Positions 1 to 5,619 of a DNA stretch of 5,619 nt are shown one piece after another. The position numbers and the translations under genes are program-made. Source of the stretch: an uncultured Chloroflexota bacterium (GTDB lineage: Bacteria; Chloroflexota; Chloroflexia; Chloroflexales; Roseiflexaceae); the NCBI GenBank assembly GCA_903871975.1, contig CAIQIY010000011.1, positions 1-5,619 of the forward strand, in the 5' to 3' direction. Numbering within the stretch: the stretch's first letter is position 1; every line of letters starts with the position of its first letter. The notes under the pieces were generated by a model, which was given only the letters and a program-made list of their open reading frames with translations, searched no databases and was not told the DNA's origin.

Positions 1-59
1 CGAATCGGAAATTGGGCGGGGTTCCACAAGTGTACGTGAGCGTCGGTGATGGTGTTCAC
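1..59 (-). CDS. Amidohydrolase-2 family metal-dependent hydrolase, amino-terminal fragment (runs off the left edge)
   Basis: Reading the minus strand from a GTG at 59-57 gives VNTITDAHVHLWNPAQFPI and then runs out of the window. The pattern (I)(x)DAHVHLW-NPAxF is the usual opening of amidohydrolase-2 TIM-barrel enzymes (PF04909), such as lactone hydrolases and decarboxylase-like hydrolases. In these the HxH pair binds the catalytic metal at the end of the first beta strand. The GTG start is chosen because GGAG (68-65) sits five bases upstream and because family members begin just before the DAHxH motif. An in-frame ATG at 98-96 would add 13 residues, but it lacks a ribosome-binding site and lies upstream of the predicted transcription start. 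The substrate cannot be told from 19 residues. The gene is divergent from the DUF218 gene to its right. Confidence 0.72.
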   Translation of the reverse strand, partial: MNTITDAHVHLWNPAQFPI

Positions 60-69
60 GGCGGCTCCG

Positions 70-93
70 ATGGTCGTGTGTGCTACACACCAT
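70..93. promoter_or_regulatory. Imperfect palindrome over the -10/start site, possible operator
   Basis: ATGGT (70-74) at the left edge is mirrored by ACCAT (89-93) at the right edge. Inside, GTGTG (76-80) faces CACAC (86-90) across the five-base centre TGCTA, the inner match being offset by two bases. The element covers the predicted -10 box and transcription start of the leftward gene, where a repressor would be expected to bind. No regulator gene is visible nearby, so the operator role is inference. Repeats this short can arise by chance. Confidence 0.25.
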
Positions 94-118
94 AGCATGA
101 GCGCGCCAACGCTGTCAA
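89..118 (-). promoter_or_regulatory. Sigma70-type promoter for the amidohydrolase gene
   Basis: On the minus strand a perfect -35 TTGACA (118-113) is followed, after an 18-base spacer, by TATGGT (94-89). The latter matches four of six positions of TATAAT and is preceded by TGC, an extended -10. Transcription would start near position 82, giving a leader of about 20 bases that contains the GGAG at 68-65 and ends at the GTG at 59. The geometry agrees with the chosen start codon. This is sequence matching only. Confidence 0.5.
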
Positions 119-743
119 GCTGGAAGCACGCCCCAGCAGGGCTGATGCAACGTCAGAGCCGGAAGCGCCAGCGGTCGACAGCGGTGGCACGTGAGCGTTG
201 CAGTGCTGCCGGATTTGTTGCCCCCTGCACGCACCGAGAGACCACACACAATCTGGTACCGCTGCGCTCCGCGACGTTGCATCCGCCCAGAGCGACACCC
301 ACCGCCCCTGCGTGCCCGCTCCCGTGCTGCAGCAGACACGAGGGGGAAGGTGGATTCCATTCACCGGTCGAGTCGGCGGTTCTGGTCATCCGGGCGCGGC
401 CAACGGTGCCGTAGATGCTCCACAGCCTCCTCGCCATCCTCGCCTCCTCCTGCTGCGATACCTGCCGCTGCCGGTACGCCGCAGGCCACCAGCTATCGCA
501 ACCGAGGCGCAGGACAGCACACCATCGCGCTCATCCGCGCCGCGGCGGCCCTGCGTTCGCGCAGGTGCTGGCATACCGCGATGCAGCCGCGTGAACGAGG
601 CTATGCGAGCGACGAACGTGTTCGGTGTAGGATGACAGTGAGGCGCATGCTGCAGCCAGTGGCGACGTGCCACCCGCACACACTGCCAAGAACGCGGGAG
701 TGGTACCGGAGGCAAGGGGGCCAGCGCAGCAGGCAGGCCAGCC
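119..743. other. Intergenic stretch of about 620 bases without a convincing gene
   Basis: Open frames occur on both strands here, for example plus 191-757 and 46-414, and minus 386-805 and 153-437. Their translations are rich in Arg, Ser, Pro, His and Cys, show no family motif and lack ribosome-binding sites, and they overlap one another or the start of the next gene. I see no tRNA, rRNA, CRISPR or insertion-sequence ends. A perfect short inverted repeat, CCGCG-C-CGCGG, is at 535-545, and a weak hairpin (GGTGGA/TTCACC) spans about 350-366. The stretch is long for a bacterial intergenic space. It may be a decayed gene or simply spacer. Confidence 0.5.
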
Positions 744-748
744 GGAGG
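744..748 (+). promoter_or_regulatory. Ribosome-binding site GGAGG of the elyC-like gene
   Basis: GGAGG lies five bases before the ATG at 754 and eight bases before the ATG at 757. It decides against the longer in-frame start at 667, whose extra 29 residues (PPAHTAKNAG...) look non-coding. Confidence 0.75.
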
Positions 749-753
749 ATGGG

Positions 754-1545
754 ATGATGCACTACCTCGCCAAACTGCTGCCGGAGTTCGTATCGCCATT
801 GGCATGGATCATGCTGCTGCTGCTCGCGGCATTGGCTGCGCGGTCACAGCCAGTCACCCGTGGCCTGATCGCCGGCGCGCTGGTGCTGGCATGGCTGGCC
901 GGCAACACCCTGCTGTCGATGGCGGTTGTGCGTTCGCTCGAGTCGCGCTATGCCCCGCCGACGACGCTGCCGCGCCTCGATGCGGTCGTCGTACTGGGTG
1001 GCGGCGTCCTGCCCGCGCTCGCGCCGCGTCCGATGGCCGAAGTCGGCCCGGCCGGCGACCGCGTGCTGTACGCGGCCCGGTTGTACCACGCTGGTGTGGC
1101 ACCGGTGCTGATCCTCAGCGGCGCGAGGGTCTCCCCGGAAGGCACACGCTTCCCCGACGAAGCGACGGCCATGCAGGAGATCTTCACGATGCTCGGCGTG
1201 CCGCCGACGGCGCTGATCCTCGAGCGCGAGGCGACCAATACCTACGAGAACGCCCGCGCATGTCGCATGATCATCACCGAGCGCCGGTTCCAGCGCATCG
1301 GCCTGGTGACATCGGCACAGCACATGCCACGCGCAGTCGCGGTCTTCCGTGCCCAGGGCATCGAGGTGGTGCCGTTGCCGACCGACTACACCGTGAGCGA
1401 TGCGCAATGGCGCGACCGTTGGCGCGCCGATCCGGCGGTCTGGGCCTTCAATCTGGTGCCGCGACTGAGCAGCATGGCCGAGCTCGGCGCAGCGCTCGAT
1501 GAGTATCTCGCGATCGCGGTGTACCGGCTGCGCGGCTGGCTGTGA
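754..1545 (+). CDS. DUF218 (YdcF/ElyC-like) membrane-anchored envelope protein
   Basis: This is a complete protein of 263 residues, close to the length of E. coli ElyC. Two hydrophobic segments (about residues 13-30 and 36-58) should anchor it in the inner membrane. They are followed by a DUF218 domain (about 76-210) with the family landmarks DAVVVLGGGV (76-85), LILSGAR (119-125), the acidic/Asn motif EREATNTYENAR (157-168), and LVTSAQHMPRA (184-194) followed by VVPLPTDY. In E. coli, ElyC affects peptidoglycan assembly and lipid-carrier metabolism, and YdcF is a soluble relative reported to bind S-adenosylmethionine. The biochemical reaction of the family is not settled. The start is set by the upstream GGAGG; the ATG at 757 is equally possible. 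The gene stands alone and converges on the BREX operon to its right. The two-helix architecture favours ElyC over YdcF, but orthology is not proven. Confidence 0.88.
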   Translation: MMHYLAKLLPEFVSPLAWIMLLLLAALAARSQPVTRGLIAGALVLAWLAGNTLLSMAVVRSLESRYAPPTTLPRLDAVVVLGGGVLPALAPRPMAEVGPAGDRVLYAARLYHAGVAPVLILSGARVSPEGTRFPDEATAMQEIFTMLGVPPTALILEREATNTYENARACRMIITERRFQRIGLVTSAQHMPRAVAVFRAQGIEVVPLPTDYTVSDAQWRDRWRADPAVWAFNLVPRLSSMAELGAALDEYLAIAVYRLRGWL

Positions 1546-1602
1546 GGCGGCGCAGCAATCGCCCCCGACCCGGCGCGATGCACACCGCTGCTGGTGATGG
1601 CA

Positions 1603-1618
1603 GCTGCGTCAGCGCAGC
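1603..1618. terminator. Possible hairpin between the convergent genes
   Basis: GCTGCG (1603-1608) and CGCAGC (1613-1618) form a perfect six-base-pair stem with a TCAG loop. It lies in the 96-base gap between the convergent elyC-like and brxL genes, where a shared bidirectional terminator would be expected. There is no T-tract on either side, so it is not a canonical intrinsic terminator. Confidence 0.2.
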
Positions 1619-1641
1619 CGGCTGGCGGCCGTATGGTGTGC

Positions 1642-3063
1642 TCAGGCCTGGATCGTCACCCGCGGATACTCCTCATCGAGGAGTGCCAGCTGGTCGCGCA
1701 CGCGCTGGCGCAACGCGACGGCCGGGCGCAGGCAGTGCTCGCGGTAGAGCTCGCGTTCGACCACGCCATGCGGAAACAGCAGCTTGCACAGGCCGGTCGC
1801 CAGGCGGCGGATCGCCGTCAGATCACGCCGGTCGGCGATGCTGTCGACGTTGGCATGTTCGCCGAACAGCATCTCGTAGCCGGCACGACCGCGCAGGCCA
1901 TGCAGCAGGTCGCCGAAGAAATCCGCCTTGAGGCCGATGCCACGGCAGATGTGCCGCGCGTCGATGCGGGGCAACTCCCAACCGGGCAGGATGCCATGGA
2001 TGCGATCGATGAACGCCGTCTCGCCGAGGAACTCGGGGAGTTCGCGGAACAGGTTCTCGTCGCGTGGCCGGCGTTCGGCAGTGATTGGGATGTTGGCCAA
2101 CAGCACCAGGCCGGAACTCGCCTCGAACTTCTTGCCACCACGGGAGAACGCCCCCGACTCGAGGTAGTCCTTGAGAATGCCGATCACCTCGCCGGGGTTG
2201 TCGAAGTCGAGCGATTGGGCTTCGTCGAGCACGACGACGTCGTAGTTGACCAGCAGCCCGGGCTGCTGGCTGGCGTGGTTGTAGAACAGTTGGGGCGCGG
2301 TGATGCGCCCGCCCGACACCAGCCGCACGCGACGCGACATGTTGAGGAAGACAAACGACTTGCCGGTGCCCTTGGGGGCGAGCTCGACGAGGTTGATGCG
2401 CTCCTGGACGAGCGGGACGAGGCGCGTGAGCAGGTGCGTCTGTTCGACGAGGCTGTAGCCCTGCGGGTCGTAGCCCATGCTGGCGACCATCAGGTCGCGC
2501 CATTCGTCGAGGCTGAACTGCTGGCGCGCCTGGGCGATCAGGTCGAGATCGAGGCGGGCATTCTGCATTGGGCGAAAGTCGACCAGCCGCAGGTGCCCGT
2601 CGCGGCTGCCGGCTTGTTGCGGCCGCTCGTAGCGCAGCTTGCCGACGCCCCACACGCCGCTGCCGAGCAGCAACGGGTAGGCTTCGGTGAGTGCCGGATC
2701 GATGGTGGCGCGTTGTTCGTCGAGGCAGGGAATGCTGAGCCGATACTCGTTGCGCGCGAGGTTGACGGTGACGGCGAACTGGTCGAGCAGCGTGAGCTGT
2801 TCGCCACTCATCGCACGCGCCTTGAGCTGTTCCTTCTGGTCGCGCGTCGGCAGGTGACGATCGAGGAAGGTGCGGATGCGCTCGCGCGCTGCATCGTCGA
2901 GGATGCCGTCGGGTACATGGCGCGAGATGATCCATTCGCCGACGAACGCCGGAATGCTGCGGGTGCCGAATCCGGCGTGGTCGACCAGTGCCTTGTTGAT
3001 GCAGTAGTCGCCGAAGACGTCGCTGGCGCGTGCCTCGTAGCTGGTCATGCGCTGGCTCTCCAT
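1642..3063 (-). CDS. brxL: BREX system AAA+ ATPase BrxL, short form without Lon protease domain
   Basis: BrxL is a core BREX phage-defence component. Characterised type 1 members form ring-shaped AAA+ assemblies that bind DNA. This protein has 473 residues. The amino-terminal region (about 15-130) includes the family-like INKALVDHAGFGTRSIPAFVGEWII. The ATPase core has Walker A LAPKGTGKS (228-236), the conserved SGGRITAPQLFYN (250-262), Walker B VVVLDEAQ (276-283), LKDYLESGAFSRGGKKFEA (297-315), a sensor-1 Asn in LLANIPI (N324) and an arginine-finger candidate in FIDRIHGILPGW (R354). All key residues are present. The protein stops soon after LALLDEEYP, whereas type 1 BrxL (about 680 aa) continues into a Lon-like protease domain. 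The length fits the shorter BrxL family (about 450 aa) and suggests a type 4-like system. It is the last gene of the operon, 46 bases after pglZ. The ATG at 3048 (residue 6) has a better-placed GGAGAG and may be the true start. Confidence 0.9.
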   Translation of the reverse strand: MESQRMTSYEARASDVFGDYCINKALVDHAGFGTRSIPAFVGEWIISRHVPDGILDDAARERIRTFLDRHLPTRDQKEQLKARAMSGEQLTLLDQFAVTVNLARNEYRLSIPCLDEQRATIDPALTEAYPLLLGSGVWGVGKLRYERPQQAGSRDGHLRLVDFRPMQNARLDLDLIAQARQQFSLDEWRDLMVASMGYDPQGYSLVEQTHLLTRLVPLVQERINLVELAPKGTGKSFVFLNMSRRVRLVSGGRITAPQLFYNHASQQPGLLVNYDVVVLDEAQSLDFDNPGEVIGILKDYLESGAFSRGGKKFEASSGLVLLANIPITAERRPRDENLFRELPEFLGETAFIDRIHGILPGWELPRIDARHICRGIGLKADFFGDLLHGLRGRAGYEMLFGEHANVDSIADRRDLTAIRRLATGLCKLLFPHGVVERELYREHCLRPAVALRQRVRDQLALLDEEYPRVTIQA

Positions 3064-3090
3064 GGTGGTCGTGGCCCCCGGGATCGGGCG

Positions 3091-3110
3091 TCAACCATCA
3101 TCAACCATCT
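3091..3110. repeat. Ten-base tandem repeat at the pglZ-brxL junction
   Basis: On the plus strand TCAACCATCA is followed immediately by TCAACCATCT, two copies differing only at the last base. The second copy touches the pglZ stop codon (3112-3110). The rest of the 46-base gap has no other feature except a G-run (3079-3075) that is a poorly placed ribosome-binding site for the ATG at 3063. Confidence 0.6.
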
Positions 3111-5401
3111 CAGTCGAACATCGTATCGATGCCACCGTCGTCGGACACCAGGCGTGCGACCTCGAGTGGGCCCGCTCCGGTCGCGCGGTAGGCTGTACCC
3201 AGGCAGCGATACTCGACCCACCAGTCGACGGTGGCTGCGGCGGCGCTGCAGCGCGGCACGGTGATGGTGTGTCGCACGCGGCCGCCGCCCGGTAGCGGCG
3301 GGAGCACCTCGCGGAGCACGCCGGCGAGCACCAGCGTGACATCGTCAAGCACACCGACGTTGGGATTCTCCAGCATACACGTGAGTGTCGTGCCGTCGAT
3401 CGCGCTGAGCTTGCCCGACAGCTGCACCACCGGTGGCTGGTGAGCGACCGTACGCGTACTCAAGATGATCTGCGGCACCAGCACTTCCTCGGGCCAGAGC
3501 CCGCCGTGCGTCCAGCCGGCGCGCCGTGTGCCGACATAGGCGGCGCCACGTGGCACGAGCACATGCCACGGCAGCGAGAAGCGGTCTTTCTCGAGGAAGT
3601 GCCAGCTGGCATCGACCGTCGGCTGCGCACCCTCGATGATGGCGGCGCGATCGCACAGCGGTGATGGCTCGTCGGCGGGGTCGTTCCAGCGGTCGGCGAG
3701 GCTCTGGTTGGCGACTGGCGGGTGCTGCAGCCGGGCTGTGGCCGGCAGCCGGGTGCCGCCGTGGTCGCTGCCGATGATCACCTGCGCATGGCGGCCTGCG
3801 GCGGCAGCTGCATCACACAGCTGGCGAATGGCCGCGGCGATCTCGCGCACGACGCCGATGAAGGCATCGCCATCGGTGGGCCCGCTGGTCGCATGTGCCA
3901 GCGTGTCAATGCGGTTGTCGAGCCAGACCAGGCCGCGCGTCGTGGGCTGCGCGTGCAGCGTGGCGATGAGCCGCCCGATGTCGCGATCGATGCGCAACGC
4001 GAGCTTCCGCGCGCGAGCGATGTCCTCGGCATCGGCGATGATGCTGCGCGCGCGTTCCGCCGGCCGGTGCACACCGGTGAGCAGTGCACGCTTGCTGATG
4101 CTGGTGATCGACGGCAGCATGGCGACCAGTGGTGTGACCGGTTGGACGAGTTGCAGGCCATGCTGCTGGCACGCGGCGGCGAGCATCTCGCCGTGCCACC
4201 AGCTGAGCGCGTCGAGCACCACCCAGATCACCAGGGTATCGGGCTCGTCGAGCACGGCGCTTACGTGGTGCCACTGCGAGACCACGAGCGGCGAACGGTC
4301 CTGGTGCAGCCAGTCGGGGTAGCGCTGGTGCAGCCAGTCGGCGAAGGCGTCGGCATCGTCGAGGAGTGCCCGGCGGTCGGCGTCGTGGCGCAACGCCCAC
4401 AGGAAGCGTGGCAGGTAGTTGCGGGTCGCCCACTCGAGCACGCTGGCGTCGTCGGGGCTGGCGATGCCGGTGAACGGCATGGCGGGTGGTTGGACGCGGT
4501 TGCGCAGGACTGCGAGCGGTACGCGGAAGCGGCTGCTGCCGAAGCGTTGCTCGATGGCTGCGAGCAGGCTGTCGTCGAGCATGCCGGGATGGCTCGTGCA
4601 CCAGCGCTCGACGACGCGGTATTCGGCCTCGCTGGCGCCGCTCATCACCGCCAACGCGTCACGCAGCCAGTCGGCGTCACCGCTGCGCGGGGCCCAATAG
4701 CTGCCGATCGCGGAGTCGAGTGGGGCGAGTGCGGCCGCGAGCAGATCCGCGAGGCCGCCGGGTGCGATGGTGGGCAGCCCGGCGAGCTGCTGTGTCGCCA
4801 GCCAGCCGGCGTCGTAGCGCTGCAACGCCGCGTGTTGCACCAGGCGCCGCGCGCCGCGCGCGAGGTCGCTGGGCTCGGCGGCGAGCACCTGGCAGGCCGG
4901 CAGGTGGTGCGCCCAGCGCTCGCACTGCAAGCGCAACACCAGGCGCACGGGTGGCGGTGGCGGCGGGTCATCGAGGATCTGGCGCAGCAGCTGCGGCAGC
5001 ATGGCTTCGGGCAGCGCCACGTGGCCCCACAGCGGCCCGGCGTGATGCGCCGCCAGTGCCGCCAGGCCGTCGCCGTGCGCCAGCCGCGCCACCTGTGCCG
5101 GCTCGAGCACCGCCAGCGTGGCGGCGTCGAGCCGGGGGTCGGGCACCTCGCCGAAGTGCTCGCGGTAGTCGGCACGCGGATCGACGTCGCGCCACATCAC
5201 CAGCGCTGCCGGATAGGTACGCAGATCGGCCAGGGCACGCGACACCTGCGGATCGTTGATCACCACCGTCAGCGACTGGCCGCGATCGAGCGCCGAGCGG
5301 ACCGCATGCCGTACCGCCACGTAATCCTCGGTCGTGCGGGCGACGACGGCCTGGGGTGGCGGTGGCAGCACGCCGAGGCGATCATGCAGGATCGTGATCA
5401 T
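3110..5401 (-). CDS. pglZ: BREX system phosphatase-fold protein PglZ
   Basis: PglZ is the signature protein of BREX systems. It has an alkaline-phosphatase-superfamily fold and is thought to act within the BREX complex; its substrate is not firmly known. This copy is complete, with 763 residues. The poorly conserved amino-terminal half (1-385) looks like a helical interaction region and contains proline runs at 13-16 and 146-151. The PglZ domain starts with VIWVVLDALSWW (391-402, metal-ligand candidate D397). It continues through LPSITSISKRALLTG (429-443, nucleophile candidate S431 or T433), LVWLDNRID (491-499), VIIGSDHGGTRL (541-552, D546/H547) and GWTHGGLWPEEVLVPQI (629-645, H632). A beta-rich tail (about 650-763) follows. 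The catalytic motifs are intact. AGGGA (5411-5407) lies five bases before the start, inside the preceding gene, and the start overlaps that gene's stop as ATGA, so translation is probably coupled. brxL follows 46 bases downstream. It is placed as type 4-like because of the short BrxL, not from PglZ itself. Confidence 0.92.
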   Translation of the reverse strand: MITILHDRLGVLPPPPQAVVARTTEDYVAVRHAVRSALDRGQSLTVVINDPQVSRALADLRTYPAALVMWRDVDPRADYREHFGEVPDPRLDAATLAVLEPAQVARLAHGDGLAALAAHHAGPLWGHVALPEAMLPQLLRQILDDPPPPPPVRLVLRLQCERWAHHLPACQVLAAEPSDLARGARRLVQHAALQRYDAGWLATQQLAGLPTIAPGGLADLLAAALAPLDSAIGSYWAPRSGDADWLRDALAVMSGASEAEYRVVERWCTSHPGMLDDSLLAAIEQRFGSSRFRVPLAVLRNRVQPPAMPFTGIASPDDASVLEWATRNYLPRFLWALRHDADRRALLDDADAFADWLHQRYPDWLHQDRSPLVVSQWHHVSAVLDEPDTLVIWVVLDALSWWHGEMLAAACQQHGLQLVQPVTPLVAMLPSITSISKRALLTGVHRPAERARSIIADAEDIARARKLALRIDRDIGRLIATLHAQPTTRGLVWLDNRIDTLAHATSGPTDGDAFIGVVREIAAAIRQLCDAAAAAGRHAQVIIGSDHGGTRLPATARLQHPPVANQSLADRWNDPADEPSPLCDRAAIIEGAQPTVDASWHFLEKDRFSLPWHVLVPRGAAYVGTRRAGWTHGGLWPEEVLVPQIILSTRTVAHQPPVVQLSGKLSAIDGTTLTCMLENPNVGVLDDVTLVLAGVLREVLPPLPGGGRVRHTITVPRCSAAAATVDWWVEYRCLGTAYRATGAGPLEVARLVSDDGGIDTMFD
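4301..4341. repeat. Seventeen-base direct repeat inside pglZ (8-residue tandem duplication)
   Basis: CTGGTGCAGCCAGTCGG occurs exactly at 4301-4317 and again at 4325-4341, a period of 24 bases. In the protein it encodes DWLHQRYP followed by DWLHQDRS (residues 355-370), just before the PglZ catalytic domain. The period is a multiple of three, so the frame is kept. Confidence 0.9.
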
Positions 5402-5619
5402 CGGCTTCCCTGACGCTGCATGAGCTGCATGAGCTGCTGCGCCAGCCAGTGCCGATCTTCGCGCGACAACCCGCTGAGCGTGTCACTGACCGAGCGCCAC
5501 AGCTCGACGGCCTGCGGGCTGGGCTGGCTGGGCTGGTGGCGCTCGATCTCGCGCGCCGCACGTTCGAGCGCCGCCAGATATTCGTGCCATTCGCGTTCGT
5601 CGCGCCAGTGCTGGTATTC
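5398..5619 (-). CDS. Unidentified BREX-operon protein, carboxy-terminal fragment (runs off the right edge)
   Basis: Reading inward from the right edge gives 73 codons ending in TGA at 5400-5398, which overlaps the pglZ ATG (5401-5399) as ATGA. The visible sequence begins EYQHWRDEREWHEYLAALERAAREIE, continues with a short proline-containing linker HQPSQPSPQ, and then LWRSVSDTLSGLSREDRHWLAQQLMQLMQRQGSR. It looks like two charged amphipathic helices joined by a flexible hinge. There is no catalytic motif. The open frame through the whole fragment, the codon use matching pglZ and the stop/start overlap all support a real gene. In type 4 BREX loci, pglZ is usually near a BrxC-like ATPase, so this could be the tail of BrxC or of a small accessory protein. 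I do not recognise it from this fragment. Confidence 0.78.
   Translation of the reverse strand, partial: EYQHWRDEREWHEYLAALERAAREIERHQPSQPSPQAVELWRSVSDTLSGLSREDRHWLAQQLMQLMQRQGSR
5416..5433. repeat. Nine-base tandem repeat near the end of the upstream gene
   Basis: CTGCATGAG is present twice in tandem (5416-5424 and 5425-5433). On the coding minus strand it encodes LMQ-LMQ in the last helix of the partial protein. It lies a few bases before the pglZ ribosome-binding site. It is an in-frame micro-duplication with no evident role of its own. Confidence 0.8.

Noticed and set aside
3..95. Plus-strand open frame at the left edge that could be the tail of another gene (ends ...GRVCYTP, TAG at 93-95)
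   Set aside because: It is antisense to the DAHVHLW amidohydrolase start, which has a clear motif, ribosome-binding site and promoter. The plus-strand reading shows no family signature.
535..545. Palindrome CCGCG-C-CGCGG as a regulatory site
   Set aside because: It is pure G/C and only five base pairs. Such palindromes are expected often in GC-rich DNA and it is not near a promoter.
605..633. Possible promoter for the elyC-like gene with -10 TAGGAT at 628-633
   Set aside because: No acceptable -35 box lies 16-18 bases upstream (the sequence there is GCGAGC-like), and a four-of-six -10 match alone is expected by chance.
191..757. Plus-strand open frame of 188 codons upstream of the elyC-like gene
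   Set aside because: It is Arg/Ser/Pro-rich and low in hydrophobic residues, starts at a GTG with no Shine-Dalgarno, and overlaps the ribosome-binding site and start codon of the elyC-like gene.
1594..3264. Plus-strand open frame of 556 codons antisense to brxL
   Set aside because: It lies opposite the brxL gene, whose translation has all AAA+ motifs. The antisense translation is rich in Asp/Glu/Val/Ala/Gln with no family motif. Long antisense frames are common in high-GC genes.
3722..5413. Plus-strand open frame of 563 codons antisense to pglZ
   Set aside because: It mirrors the coding strand of pglZ, has no ribosome-binding site or recognisable domain, and its length is explained by GC-biased codons in pglZ.

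Overview
The window is GC-rich bacterial DNA with dense G/C third positions. The ElyC-like envelope gene and Gram-negative-style gene signals suggest a high-GC proteobacterium, but nothing here fixes the lineage. It holds three complete genes and two partial ones: a conserved chromosomal segment on the left and the tail of a phage-defence operon on the right.

Left part (1-1545): a minus-strand gene runs off the left edge. Only its first 19 codons are present, but they carry the HxH-type amino terminus of an amidohydrolase-2 family hydrolase, preceded by a Shine-Dalgarno sequence and a good sigma70-type promoter. A stretch of about 650 bases without a convincing gene follows. Then comes a complete plus-strand gene for a DUF218 protein with two membrane segments, resembling ElyC/YdcF.

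Right part (1642-5619, all minus strand, transcribed right to left): the last 73 codons of an unidentified protein overlap by ATGA with a complete pglZ-type gene (763 aa, alkaline-phosphatase fold). This is followed after 46 bases by a complete brxL gene (473 aa, AAA+ ATPase). The pglZ-brxL pair is a hallmark of BREX (bacteriophage exclusion) systems. The short BrxL, which has no carboxy-terminal Lon protease domain, points to a type 4-like BREX rather than the classic type 1. The remaining components (a BrxC-like ATPase and any PAPS-reductase-like BrxP or methylase) would lie beyond the right edge.

The defence operon ends in a roughly 96-base convergent junction against the elyC-like gene. 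That junction is probably the edge of the defence island. Points of interest are the protease-less BrxL, an 8-residue tandem duplication inside PglZ, the unidentified gene translationally coupled to pglZ, and a palindrome lying over the amidohydrolase promoter.
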